Part shown: piece by piece, positions 47,340-58,929 of the stretch
Numbering within the stretch: the first letter of the stretch is position 1
Layout: each line of letters begins with the position of its first letter
Assembly: GCA_948146395.1 (NCBI GenBank)
Contig: OX411555.1
Span: 59,520,187 to 59,584,186, forward strand
Source: Fragum whitleyi
Taxonomy: Eukaryota; Mollusca; Bivalvia; Cardiida; Cardiidae
Length of the DNA: 64,000 nt
Direction of reading: 5' to 3'
Made by a program: the position numbers and the translations under genes
The notes under the pieces: model-generated
What the model was told of the DNA's origin: nothing
What the model saw: only the letters and a program-made list of their open reading frames with translations
Databases searched by the model: none

Positions 47340-48900
47340 AAACGTCACGACTCATCCCAATCGGGCATTAGGAACACCACTCGGCAAATCTCACGGTCAA
47401 CCTCCGACGGACTTTTTTTGAAAATTACGGGAAAACCTTGAAAAACGATGAAGTCAGTTAAAATTGCGTTAGCCCTAGAAACTGAGTGTAAAAACATTCG
47501 ACGTCGAGATCATCGTATTCTTATAAAGATATCTTTAGATTCTTAAATAACGGCTGATAAATCTTAATTTTTGAGAATGATTCGTCGAGATGAATCAATC
47601 TCTAAAATTAAGATTTTTCAGCCGCTTTTACTTAATGAATGTAAATCTAAAGATAGCGCATGTTGTTTCTGTGCTAGATTTTTTTTTAAGCTCACCTGAG
47701 CACGAAGTGCTCAAGGTGAGCTGTTGTGATCGTACAATGGCCGGCGTCCGGCGTCAGTCGTCCGTCGTGCATCGTGCGTCGTCCACAATTTCTTTAAACA
47801 TTTTCTCCTTCTAAACCAGTGGGCCAATCTTGTTGAAACTTGGCAGGGATGTTCCTCGGGTCAAGTTCTACATAAGTTGTTCAAATAAATTATATTCAGC
47901 CTTAACTTCCCCTTTACCCTTCACAAAAAGTGTGGAAATATGAAAATCTTCAAAAATCTTCTTCTCTGAAACCAGCAGGCAGACAGCTTTCATATTTGGT
48001 ATGTAGCATCATCTAGTGTACCTCTATCAAGTCTCTTCATATCAAGACCCCGGGGTCATATTTAGGCCCCACTCGGGCGCAACCCCTTTTACATAAGATC
48101 AAAAAGCGAAAAAAAGTCTTAAAAAATCTTCTTCTCTGAAACCAGATGACAGACAGCTTTCGTATTTGGTATGTAGCATCATCTAGTGTGCCTCTACCAA
48201 GTTTGTTCATATTAAGACCCTGGGGTCATATTTGGGCTTTGTCCGGGGTCATCCCTTTTAGCTCTTCTGAGCACGAAGAGTTAAAAAAATGAAAATCTTC
48301 AAAAATCTTCTTCTCTGAAATCAGAAGGCAGACAGCTTTCATATTTGGTATGTAGTATCATCTAGTGGACCTCTACCAAGTCTGTTCATATCAAGACCCT
48401 AGGATCATATTTTGGCTCAACCCGGGTGCAACCCTTTTTACATAGAATCAAAGAGCGAAAATCTTCCAAAATCTTCTCCTCTGAAACCAGAAGGCAGACA
48501 GCGTTCATAATCAGTTTGTAGCATCATCTAATGGACCTCTACCAAGTTTGTTCATATCAAGACACTGTGGTAAAATTTGGGCTCCACCTGGGTGCATCCC
48601 GTTTTACATAGAATCAAAGAACGAAAACGCGTAACTGTCTTGCCCTTGGCTGAAAACATTCCATTGTATTGATCTTAGGTAGAAATTATCTCCTTTTGAT
48701 ATCTGCCTATTTAATTTATGTGATGTCCCAGGGGTCAAAGAGACGCAGGTGAGCGATCTAGGACCATCATGGTCCTCTTGTCTTACACTGTATCCGCCTA
48801 AAAATGCACAATTTTGTTACATGACCATCCGAGATCTGTTGCAGTTTACGGAAATGGCCGAGTGATGTTCCAAATGCCTAATCGGACGGAAGTAACTAAT
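47340..48900 (+). mobile_element. TIR element (family H) carrying a nested tandem-cored element
   Basis: The left end is CAATCGGGCATTAGGAACAC and the right end ATGTTCCAAATGCCTAATCG. The internal hairpin is at 47,540-47,640. Compared with the 30-kb copy it has an insert from about 47,690 to 48,782, the GAGCACGAAGTGCTC element. It belongs to duplication block 1. Confidence 0.75.
47690..48782 (+). mobile_element. GAGCACGAAGTGCTC-type element with ~175-bp tandem core
   Basis: It starts GCTCACCTGAGCACGAAGTG, followed by a run of GTCCGTCGTGC-like sequence and ATTTCTTTAAACATTTTCTC. Four direct units follow, each with TCTTCTTCTCTGAAA, GGCAGACAGC, TTTGGTATGTAGCATCATCT and CATATCAAGACCC. It ends AGGTGAGCGATCTAGGACCA, then TCATGGTCCTCTTG. 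It has no coding capacity. Confidence 0.8.
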
Positions 48901-49019
48901 TCCCAAAATCCATAACGGTTTTCGAGTCTTTTTTTAAGATGTAATTATCTACAATAGTTGAGTATTCACAACGGATGCCTTTATGTGCAGTAGGTATTAA
49001 CATTTCAATAAGTTTTTTT

Positions 49020-50300
49020 ATTAAATATAATGGTGAGCGATTGTTGTGAACAGTAGTTTAGCACTCAGGAAACTATTGTATTATTTTACAAATGAAATCA
49101 TCATTATCCCTTTGTTCATAATTTTATTGTATTATTTTACAAATGTTTTGTGTAGTAATCGATGTTGTGGTGTGTTAATTTTGAGTTGTATTGTAAAGTT
49201 GATCTGTAATCGCATTTTTTGTGTTGTTTTAGAGATCCAAGATAGACGCAGTGGTATCTATATACAGTGGTTGATACTCCCAATGATATTGTGTTGTTTT
49301 ACAGATGTAATGTGTCGTAGCTAGGTTCTCAAAGTGACATTGTGTTGTTTTTAGCTCACCAGAGCACAAAGTGCTCAAGGTGAGCTATTGTGATCACTCA
49401 CCGTCCGTCGTCCGTCTGTCCCTCTTTCCGTACGTCCACCTGTCCGTCCGTCAACAATTTCTTTAAAAATTTCTTTCAAAAAATTACTGAAAATCATAAA
49501 ACAAATTCATCTTCTTCTTTTACCACTTGGCCCAATTAAGCTGAAACTTGGTAGGAATACTAAAATCAAAGTGCAGCAGGACCAAATTCAAGTCTGTTCC
49601 TTTCAAAACCACTCTAAATGTACATCAAACAATTACTGGTATTTATAACATGGTTGACAAGTTATGAATTGACTTACTCAGGTGAGCGATATATGACCAT
49701 CATGGTCCTCTTGAATAGATGAAAGTGTTGTAGACAAGTACTCACGAGCATATATTGTTTTGTTTTTTTTGTTTTTGTTTTTTTTTTCAGATGCGATGAG
49801 CATTCGATGAGAATCCAAAATAATATTATGTTGTTTCAAAGACATAGTGTGCGTAAGTTGAGTTTTGAAAATAATTATGTGTTGTTGTACGGATGTTAAG
49901 TGCGGTAGATAAGCGCTCACATTGATATTGTGTTGTTTTACATGTGAAATGTATGGAAGAAAAGTACTCGCGGTTGTTCGTGTCGTTAAAAAGATATAAA
50001 TAGGGGGAGATAGGTACTCAAAATGAAAAGATAGATAAGTTCAGGCAATGGTATTGTCTTGTTTTAAAGATGTAATGTGAGGTAGAAAAGTACTCACAAT
50101 GATATTGTGTTGTTTTACAAGCGGAATGTGCGGTAGATAAGTACTAACAATGGTATTGTGTTGTTTTACAGATGTTGTGAGCAGTAGTTTATTACTAACA
50201 ATGAAAACGTTTTATTTTTCAGATGTCATTTCCGTAGAAAAATACTCACAATGATATTGTGTTGTTTTACAGATATAATGCGCGGTAGTTGAGCATCCTT
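49020..50300. repeat. 51-bp minisatellite, block 1
   Basis: Units of about 51 bases carry TTGTGTTGTTTTACAGATGT, AATGTGCGGTAGA and AAGTACTCACAATG. They are ragged and are interrupted by the element at 49,355-49,713. Confidence 0.72.
49355..49713 (+). mobile_element. GAGCAC-type element, short copy without the tandem core
   Basis: It starts GCTCACCAGAGCACAAAGTG, with CCGTCCGTCGTCCGTCTGTC next. It ends CAGGTGAGCGATATATGACC, then ATCATGGTCCTCTTG. The middle holds a single AATTAAGCTGAAACTTGGTA stretch instead of repeats. It is inside the minisatellite region. Confidence 0.75.
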
Positions 50301-52276
50301 TATCACTGAATCTTCCTGACATTCTGAGTACAGCATTATTCTCGATAACCACAACGTTATCCGGTTCTTGGCCGGCCGAAAGACTGATATTAATTTAAAC
50401 TAGAGTCCTATAAATGGTCTATTTTTCGACGAGTCGAAGTATTTATTCAATTGAAATAAACGGTTTAAGTTTAATAATTTGGTTATAAATAAAACACTTA
50501 AGATCATGTAGAATCTTTCGGCATCAGAGGCCTTTGGTAATTTTTAATTATTCGTTTCACAATATGTATTCTTTTTTGTGTAATAGTTGAAAAAGACATA
50601 AAAATGCATAAAAATTCTGTAGGCTAACTTTGACAGATACAGTTATTAACAAACAAGCAATCCAATAACTAGCCATAAAGTAGGGGTACATTGATGTCTT
50701 AAACTGTTCAGCCTAGCTTGAAAAGCATTAACTGGTTGTAACTTATTGGAGATTTTTTTTAATAAGAGGTTTTAGATAAATCCATTTAAAAAATTGATAA
50801 TCAATCAATATGTTTTGACCAGTTTAATTTGGAAATAATTTATATAATGCTATTTGACCACCCGCTACCTGAGTCAAAGATCATTTGAGTAAGTTATTGA
50901 CCGATTTATAGACTCAAACAGTATCACACATCACGAACGGTACATAGCAAGACATGCTTTTGACTATCCCATGGATAGAAGGACCTTAACTAAATTAGCT
51001 ATTGGCATATCAATATAATGAAATGTTCCTTACCCAACCAGAGACCCACATCATTAGTCTGTATAATTCATGTTTTTTTGCCCTAGCATAGCGAGCGTAA
51101 ATAACGGTTCGTTGCATTTAAGGTTCTCGTAATTTAAGCTTTTATTTAAAATTACTTTTTTATATAGTTAGTGGACATATCAACTTGAGACCTTAAACCG
51201 TAGGTTAAAAACCAGACCCTAGTAACATCGGCTTGTCCAAGCTGAAGTTACGGGGATTTAGTTACCCAACGATGAAATTTGTACACTTCTCTTAGCACGT
51301 AAACCGTCTTTGAATACAATAATTTCACGCGTTGACGATGATAACCCTATAGACTTTTGTAGGAACACGTTATATTGAAAAGTAAAGTAATTAATGAGAC
51401 CCGATATCCAAAATGCTTTTGCTTTTGCTTTTGCCTATTTAAGGCCTTGGTATAAACCAAAATCTTTTAAACCACCAATTTCCCTTAATGCGCCTCCTTG
51501 AAAAGTAAACATAAACAAATTGACGTCGTATAAAAGTTGGCACTTACTTTAAACAGATTTGTAAAATTTTAGGGTATTTATTGATATCTTTATCATTTTT
51601 CATTTGTTCATTATTAACTGACATGCTTTTTAACTGTAGTCGATGTGTATACTCTTGTCATGTTGTCAGAGAAGCGAGAGAATCATGGCTGCTATTACCG
51701 TTTCGATTTTTGTCACGGCGAGGCGCCTTAATGAATTATTATCAGTTAAATGGGAGCAGCCAAAGATATCAAAGTTTGTCAGGTCAGCATTTACCAATGA
51801 AAATGCTAGAATTTTGTTTGCAGAATAGTAATAGGAAAACGTGTTCCGGCGATTTATTCTACGGGTTGACTCAACCGTTTTATACCTCATGTAAGACCAC
51901 GCTTGAAGCAAATTGGCCAATGAGAGAACAGTATTTCAAAAGTATATATCACAGATACAACTTCGAGCTATGTATTCACAGATATGCGGTTGTAGTGTGT
52001 CTTGCACGTGAATCTCGACAGATTGTAAGGCCAAGTCATTTTAAAAGGATGACGAGCATTTTATACCGCTCTTTTTTCCTTTCGACTTTCGACAGTCGCA
52101 AACGTGCAAAAGATCTAAAGAATGGTAACGAAAATAGATTCATAAGAGATTTCAGCATATTAGCACTTGATTAGAGTAATATCACAGCGAGATACTCTTT
52201 TTCATTATTTTGAGGTTCGGGTAAAAAATACAGATAGTTTGAGAAAAGCGTGGTCTAAGTCAGATAGAGAATCTCA

Positions 52277-52335
52277 TGCCTCGGTATATGGGAAATAGAC
52301 ACTCGCTAACGCTAGTGTCTATTTCCCATATACCA
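52277..52335. repeat. Near-perfect hairpin at the edge of duplication block 2
   Basis: GGTATATGGGAAATAGACAC and its complement form a stem of about 25 bases around CGCTAACGCTAG. The homology shared with block 1 starts about 20 bases further on. Confidence 0.75.
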
Positions 52336-52402
52336 CGGCTCTCGTTTTCTATCCTATACTTATGTTTTAAACGAGTTCCTGATTGATTATCTTTTAAATT
52401 AC

Positions 52403-52748
52403 CAACCTGTATCCAGTTGTTCTCCTCTGAGAAAACAAACTGTGGACAAGTTTTAATGTTATCATTGTCGTTCATATTCAGCCGACATGACCTCATCTTG
52501 GACATCAGACTGATTGACACACAGCGCGGTATCTGTCGGCATTCTTCTACACACCTGATGTATGATGTATCATACATGAAACTGTCATTTAGTCCTCGTC
52601 TACATTTGTCTGCCTCAAAGTTTTCTACTTGAGCAGAACTTATTTCCAAAGAACCAGCATATTGTTTGAATAAGTTTCCTAAATACAGCCAAAGTAAAAA
52701 TGCAATTCCAAACAAACACATAATATTCAAGATTTCAATAATATTCAT
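52403..52748 (-). CDS. Second copy of exon 1 (possible alternative first exon)
   Basis: This is near-identical to exon 1: over the shared ~315 bases I count five differences, of which four change an amino acid (I8F, L31Q, I39K, K100E in exon 1 numbering) and one is silent. The hydrophobic leader and all six PAN-type cysteines are intact. Its frame begins ten codons earlier, at MNIIEILNI. The donor is G|GTAATT in the same phase 1, so it could splice straight into exon 2 at 45.7 kb, skipping the first copy. It sits in a tandem duplicate of the upstream region. It may be an alternative promoter and first exon, or the 5' end of a duplicate gene whose remainder was lost; no copy of exon 2 was seen between 46.8 and 52.4 kb. 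Confidence 0.7.
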
Positions 52749-53274
52749 TTTAATATATTTGCGTAAATTCTTCCAACCGAAGCCTCATTTTTTAAAACGC
52801 TAAATAGCTAATTTAGAGTCCCAACAAAATATAACGCTGTTAACTTATCTTTGTAATCTTTTCAGTCCTCTTTAGGTTAATCAATTAGGTTTGAGCACTT
52901 ACAGAATAATAAACCCCAACAAAATATTACAGTTTTTGTTATACCTTTACATACATGCTTGTATTTAGCCACCTCATGTAGGCTTAATCATATTCATTAA
53001 ACAGTAAAAGGATACTTCCGTGCTTGCCTTGTTTTATAAGTCAACTTATTTTTTTGAAAATAAAAGGCATTTAGGAAGAACGATTTCATAAGGATTGCTA
53101 AAGTAATGCATGTGTAGAGTTAGATTAATTATTCATCGTAGCTAAAAGGTAATGTTTAACCTTTTAGGATTTCAAAACAGATGAACAGTCTGATTACTTA
53201 GCTCTTTTAAATTATGTATCGTGATATGAGATTCTCACGTTATTGATTCCATTAGCGAAACGCCGACTCCTCCA

Positions 53275-55265
53275 CGTGACCGACGTCACGAGGCATCCCA
53301 ATCGGGCATTCGGAACACCACTCGACTAATCTCACGACCAACATCGAATGTACAAAGACGGACTTTTTTTTGAAAATTACGGGAAAACCTTGGTAAAAAC
53401 ACGATGACGTCAGTTGAATTTGCGTTAGCCCTCGAAACTTTGAGTGAAAACATTCGACGTCGCCAACGATACTCGTTTAAGTCACTGACGTGAGATCATC
53501 GAATCCTTATAAAGATTTCTTTAGATTATTAAATAACGGCTCATAAATCTTAATTTTTTGGATTGATTCGATGAATCATTCTCTAAAATTAAGATTTTTT
53601 CAGCCGTTATTTACTGTAAAAATGTAAATCTAAAGATAGCACATTTTGTTTCCGCGCTAGTTTTTGTCCTTGCCTAGCTGGTTTATCAGGCCATAGGAAA
53701 CAACCCTGTATCCTGGGAATTGCTAAGGAAACAGATAATCGAGTTAAAAACCGAACAACGTGTGTACTACGTAGCTTTTTTTGCTCACGCGCGCGCAAAA
53801 AATAGGTCTAGAATACGTTATCAACTTTTGTGCGATACGAAGTGCTTTGTATATTCGACGCAGTGCTGGTCTATCACTGTGCTAAAATCAAAGTACTGAG
53901 AGTACTGAAGGCGAGGGAACTGAATTGCGAAACAACAGACGAGGTCAATTTTCTGGAATATGGGATTTTTCACCTTGTCCTTATCATGTTAACCAGATAT
54001 CACTGCCAAAACCACTGCTGTGTTAAAGATACATAGCTTTTAAATTTGATCTTAATGGATGACCTACCTAATAGGGAAAAGAAGAAAATGCTGCTAACAA
54101 ACACTTTCTCCTTTCTCCCTAATATCATCGACCCTTTCTACTACAAATTTTACTAATTTGTCCACATATTGTATGTAGTAGGCAACCCTCTAAAATTTGG
54201 ACCTGTCTAAACATGTGTTGTCTTGTAATGGATAATCTGAATTAAAAAAGTGAAAGCATTGTTCCATCCTTAAATCCTTAAAAAGACGAAAAAAATTTAG
54301 ACTGGGCCAACTTGGAACAGGTTGCAGACAATAAATCTACAGTAGTGTAATTTGATATATATCTAGGATAGAAATTAAAAAAAACAATAGGTTATGAGTA
54401 TAGGATGGACCATATTGTGAGAAAGGGAGAAATTGACCCTATCAATTATGTTGCGATTAAACTGTCCTCAACCGAAGCATAGCTGAAAAATATGCGTCAT
54501 GAGCCGGCCTCGAACCCACGCGGACAAGTAATATTCAAATAATTAGTTAACAAGTCCAATGCGCTGACCACTGAGCCAAAGAAGATCTTCCCTGACGCAA
54601 TTGTCAGACACTGTATTTAGACCTACTAAGCTATGCAGGACAGTGGTGAGAGTGGTCTACTATAAAAATTTATTGTGTTCCCTCAGTAAAATACAACTTC
54701 TTTATGGAATTCAATTCAATGCAAAAGAAAGAGCAAACGAGCTTGCGCCACAAGAATAACAGCATTACTACGATTGTTAGACGGGATGATCGAATGGATA
54801 AATTGATTGACTAGTAGCAAACCAATCCACTCAACTCAAATTATAAAAACGCGAGTTGCGCCTGTCTGCAAAGCGGTATCAGGCGTCGTAATTTATACCT
54901 TGGGAATGAGTTGTTTTTGACGGACTCAACGCTATGTAGTGAGTAGACCGTCATTTTTCCATTGAAGTAAGTTCGGAATGTGGCTTAATATCCTACAGGT
55001 AAATGGAACCCTTAGTTTCCCTCGCCTTAAAAAGGCTTGATCCAAAACTTGGAGTGCATGCCTTCAAATTTCTTCTTGCCTCTTTATAAACCAGGCCTTC
55101 AGCGCTTTTAGCGCTTTGATTCTTACACTGTATCCGCCTAACAAAATGTACAATTTTGTAACATACCCATCCACCTTATATACATCCGAGGTTTGTTGCA
55201 GTTTACGGAAATGGCCGAGTGGTGTCCGAATGCCCAGTCGGGCAGAGATTACCTTTAACGATTTT
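53275..55265 (+). mobile_element. TIR element (family H) with a different 1.45-kb insert
   Basis: The left end is CAATCGGGCATTCGGAACAC and the right end GTCCGAATGCCCAGTCGGGC. The insert (about 53,668-55,122) lies at the same place as the insert at 47.69 kb but is unrelated to it. It includes a tRNA-like remnant and ends CAGCGCTTTTAGCGCTTTGA. It belongs to duplication block 2. Confidence 0.72.
54490..54585 (-). mobile_element. tRNA-like SINE head with an enlarged anticodon region
   Basis: Minus strand: TGGCTCAGTGGTCAGCGC (A box), then an AT-rich stretch where the anticodon arm should be, then GTGGGTTCGAGGC (B box). The spacing between boxes is too long for a normal tRNA. It lies inside the insert of the TIR element of block 2. 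Confidence 0.5.
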
Positions 55266-55379
55266 TGCGTCTTTTTTTAAAGATGTAATTATCTACGATA
55301 GTTGAGCACTCGCATTTATGTGCTTTAGGTATTAACATTGCAATACGTATTTTTTCTTTTTAAAATATAATGGTTAGCG

Positions 55380-55905
55380 ATTGTTATGAGCAGTAGCTTA
55401 GCACTCACGATTCTACTGTATTGCTTTACAAATGAAATCATGAAATCATTTTGGGTTTTTTTTTTTTTTTTGTTTTTTTTTTTCAGATGCGATGAGCATT
55501 AGATGAGAATCCATAATAATATTGTGTTCTTTACAGATAAAATGTGCGTAGGTTGAGTACTGAAAATGATATTGTCTTGTTGTACAGATGTTAAGTGCGG
55601 TGGATAAGCGCTCACAATGATATACTGATTTTTTACATGTGTTATGTACGAAAGATAAGTACGTACAGTGGTTTGTGACGTTAAAAAGATGCAAAGTGGA
55701 CAACGGTATTGTCTTGTATAAAAGACGGAATGTGCGGTAGAAAAGTAACCACAATGGTATTGTGTTGTTTTACAGTTGAAATGTGCGGTAGTTTAGTACT
55801 CACAATAGTTTTGTGTTGTTTTACAGATGAAGTGTGCGGTAGATAAGTCCTCACAATGATATTGTGTTGTTTTACAGATATAATGTGCGGTAGTTGAGCA
55901 TCCTC
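55380..55905. repeat. 51-bp minisatellite, block 2
   Basis: The same unit as at 49.0-50.3 kb, here more regular between 55,680 and 55,905. Because 51 is a multiple of three, the minus strand stays open over several units (17-residue period LPHISTVKQHNTIVVTF); that frame is a by-product. Confidence 0.75.
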
Positions 55906-56677
55906 TATCACTGAATCTTTCTGACATTCTAAGTACAGCACAATTCTCGGTTAACGCCACGTTATTCGGTTCTTGACCGACCCAAAAACTAAAAAACATT
56001 TAAACTAGATCCCTATAAATGGTGAATTTTACTAAAATTAAAGTCAATAACCAGGTTTTTGACGAGTCATAGTATTTAATCAATTGAAATAAACGGTTTA
56101 AGCTTCATGATTCGGTTATGAACCTTAAAAAACTGAAAGATCATGTAGGATCTTTCGGCATTTGGGCCCTTTGGCTATTTTTAATTATTCGTTTGACAAT
56201 ATGGTTTTGTTTTTTGTCTAATAGCTGAAAAAGACATAAAAATGCACACACCTTCTGTAGGCTAACTTTGGCTTCGCACAACAGATTTTTAATTGGCCAA
56301 CTAAATGAATCAGCAATTTGATATACAATCATTTTACCTGGCAATTTACTTTAACAAACACACAAAAAAGTTGTTTCTCGGCCAATAGACTGCAGCGCTT
56401 ACAAGCATCTGATATTTCAAAATGCAGATACAGCTATTCACAAACAAACAATCCAATATAACTAGCCATGAAGTATGGGGCACATTGATGCCTCAAACTG
56501 TCCCCCCTAGCTTGTAAAGCACTTACTGTTTGTAACCTATTAGCGACTTTTTATAAGAGGCTGTCGATAAATCAATTTATAAAAAAGCGATAATAATTCA
56601 ATATGTTTGACCAGTTTATTTTGGAAATAATTTTGATAATGCTATTTGACAACCCACTAACTGAGTCAATTGATTGA

Positions 56678-56853
56678 TAGAATGGGTTTTACGCCGTCTT
56701 CAACAATTTCGCATTTATATCGCGGCGGCCGGAGCACCTAATAATGGATTCCTGGTATTTCTTTCACCTGTTCGACCATTACACCCTTTCCTAGCCTCCG
56801 ACTGCTATCTCACATAGGTTTACGATTATCTACCCATTAGGCTTACTGTGTCA
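56678..56853 (-). mobile_element. tRNA-derived SINE (family A), truncated, in duplication block 2 only
   Basis: Tail GGGTTTTACGCCGTC at the left, body landmarks inverted, cut at TACCCATTAGGC. The equivalent spot in block 1 (about 50.87 kb) is empty (CTGAGTCAAAGATCAT). The flanks ACTGAGTCAA and ACTGTGTCAA suggest a ~10-base duplication. The insertion therefore postdates the segmental duplication. Confidence 0.85.
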
Positions 56854-57199
56854 AAGATCATCTGAGTGAGTTATTGACCGATTTTTAGACTAAAACAGAA
56901 TTAAGTATCACGCATTTGAAACGGTACATAATTGGACAATGCTCTTTGACTATCCCGTGGGTGGAAAGACCATAACTAAATAAGCTATTGTCGTATTAAT
57001 ACAATGAAATGTTCCTTACCAAACCAGAAAAACACATCGTAGTCTGTATAATTTATGTCTTTTATCTTAGCATGGCGAGCCTTTAGAACTGTTCGTTTCA
57101 TTAAAGGTTCTCGCTTTTATTTAAAATTACATGTACTTTCTCATATAGTTAGTGGACACTTGACATCAACTCGATACCTTAAATCGTATGTTAGTGTCA

Positions 57200-57760
57200 T
57201 AGGGTGATATTATAATTAAAGTACCACATAAACATTTATTCGCTTTCCCTATTGATATATTCTTTATCCTGAATTATTTCTATTCGCCGTTAACTTGCCT
57301 TTACTCTTCAATATATTCTCCGTCCAGTAGAACTTATCTTATTCTAAAGTAGTTATGTAGTTACGAACATTCCTTGGATTTAATGGATTAATGTCCTAAC
57401 AAATTCGCCGATACTATTTAAAATCGATTTGCACCATTGATTGTTTATCCGCCATTTATTCACGATTGCACATTTGATGATTGTTATTTCATTGCTTCAT
57501 CAGTTATATTGCGTATTTACGCCTTAACGTAAATGCAGATAAATACAATCATTGTCATGCTTATAACATTTAATATGTTTGTAAATAGATGTTTAAAACT
57601 ATGCATTTAAACCACTTTTGTACAAATATCTTTGACTGTTTATATATCTAGTTTTTAAAACCTACGGGTACCAAATGCATTCATCAGTAGAATTGGTTTT
57701 CTTCTATTCTTCGCCCCCTACCGTAAATACTGACAACCGGCTGGCCGGCGACATTAGTAA
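57200..57760. other. Insertion specific to duplication block 2
   Basis: It is absent from the equivalent place in block 1 (about 51.22 kb). No TIR or gene was recognised. It is followed by the hairpin-like TAACATCAGCTTGATGTTAC. Confidence 0.5.
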
Positions 57761-58429
57761 CCAAATCCTCGTAACATCAGCTTGATGTTACGGGGATTTG
57801 GTTACCCAACTATAGTGTGTGTTCACTTCTCTAAGCATGTAAATCCTTCTTAATTTTAGGATACAGTTATTTGCACGCGTTAAAGATAATTGCCCTTCTG
57901 ACTTTTGAAAGAAGACATTAATTTGAAAAGTAAACCCGCCATATTACGTCACTGGTAAGCCACGCAATGACGGGTGAATAATAAAGTAGAATATATGTGT
58001 ATTTTCAAAACTGAGCTCTGACGTAGGCGATGAGTCCATAACCATAGGTAAATCGGGTATAATAAGAAAGCAAATAATAGGAATTTAAACTAATCCCTTC
58101 GCTGTAATTATGAAAGAACATGTTTAAGTGAACCTTACGTTTTAAGAAAAGCAATGACTTTGATATAAAAGTTAAATTTTAAACTTTCTTAATGCGTAAT
58201 TTTAACCTATTTTATCTATTTCGAACTCATCACTCAGAAAACTCTGTAAGAAAATATATACAAATAGATTACTAGTCAAGCGTAAAGGAACAGGCCAATT
58301 GTGTCGATAATTAATGAGATCCGATTTACAAAATGCAAATAATGACGATCCTGATTAGACTTCTCTGGCCGCCTTGTCTGAGTTGTGAGGGCGTGGTTAA
58401 AGGTATGTCAAAATCCGACCTTGTGCCTT

Positions 58430-58485
58430 CAGGATGACAAAACGGTTTTAAACGAGGCATAATTGGCAAACAGTGTGATTAGGTT
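58430..58485. repeat. Partial foldback element
   Basis: TTCAGGATGACAAAACGG followed by GCATAATTGGCAAACAGT matches one arm plus part of the second; the centre is lost. Confidence 0.5.
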
Positions 58486-58929
58486 TTAATTTTTCATTTT
58501 CATACATGAAATCAACGAATACTCTCTTCAACTTGCCAGAGGAAAGGAAAATCAAGAATGGTTCTGATTTATGATAATGAAACAATGAAACATTAGCTGA
58601 CCCTTCATGTTGTTCATTGACCATAGGAAAATAAACAAATGTTGAAATTCAGATAGTTCATTAAAACGATATAATCAATCAAATACATGCATGGCTACTC
58701 GGAACGGTACAACTTTGCTGGTGAATTGGCGATTTTTCCGAGTTACTGCGTTTGTACTCTGAACTGACTATATATTTGCCATATTTTCGAGGGTTCCGAT
58801 TTTAAATTTCAAACCCCTTTATCGAAGCAAATTATATATTTGATATTTTCAAATATGTTCGGGTGCTTAAACTTGACATGTTATGAAGTTAATGCTGTCT
58901 CATGGTTAACCATTATCAGTTATATTTTA

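Larger units (their letters stand above)
46420..58330. repeat. Tandem segmental duplication of exon 1 plus its upstream DNA
   Basis: Block 1 (about 46,420-51,500) and block 2 (about 52,358-58,330) are colinear. Matching pieces: exon 1 (46.47/52.40 kb), upstream sequence (46.8-47.33/52.75-53.27), a TIR element (47.33-48.9/53.27-55.26), a 51-bp minisatellite (49.0-50.3/55.4-55.95), and unique-looking DNA (50.38-51.35/55.98-57.9). Differences are insertions, including a SINE in block 2 only (56.68 kb) and unlike inserts inside the TIR element. About 0.85 kb unrelated to either block separates them. A near-perfect hairpin (52,277-52,335) lies at the start of block 2. Confidence 0.8.

Noticed and set aside
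51581..52174. Longest single open frame of the window (197 aa, plus strand)
   Set aside because: No domain, no even cysteine or hydrophobic pattern, no match to the main gene. It covers a piece (51.84-51.89 kb) repeated at 41.31 kb, so it is probably a chance frame in a repeat-bearing spacer.
55446..55999. Minus-strand frames with a 17-residue period
   Set aside because: They come from the 51-bp minisatellite; the unit length alone keeps them open.
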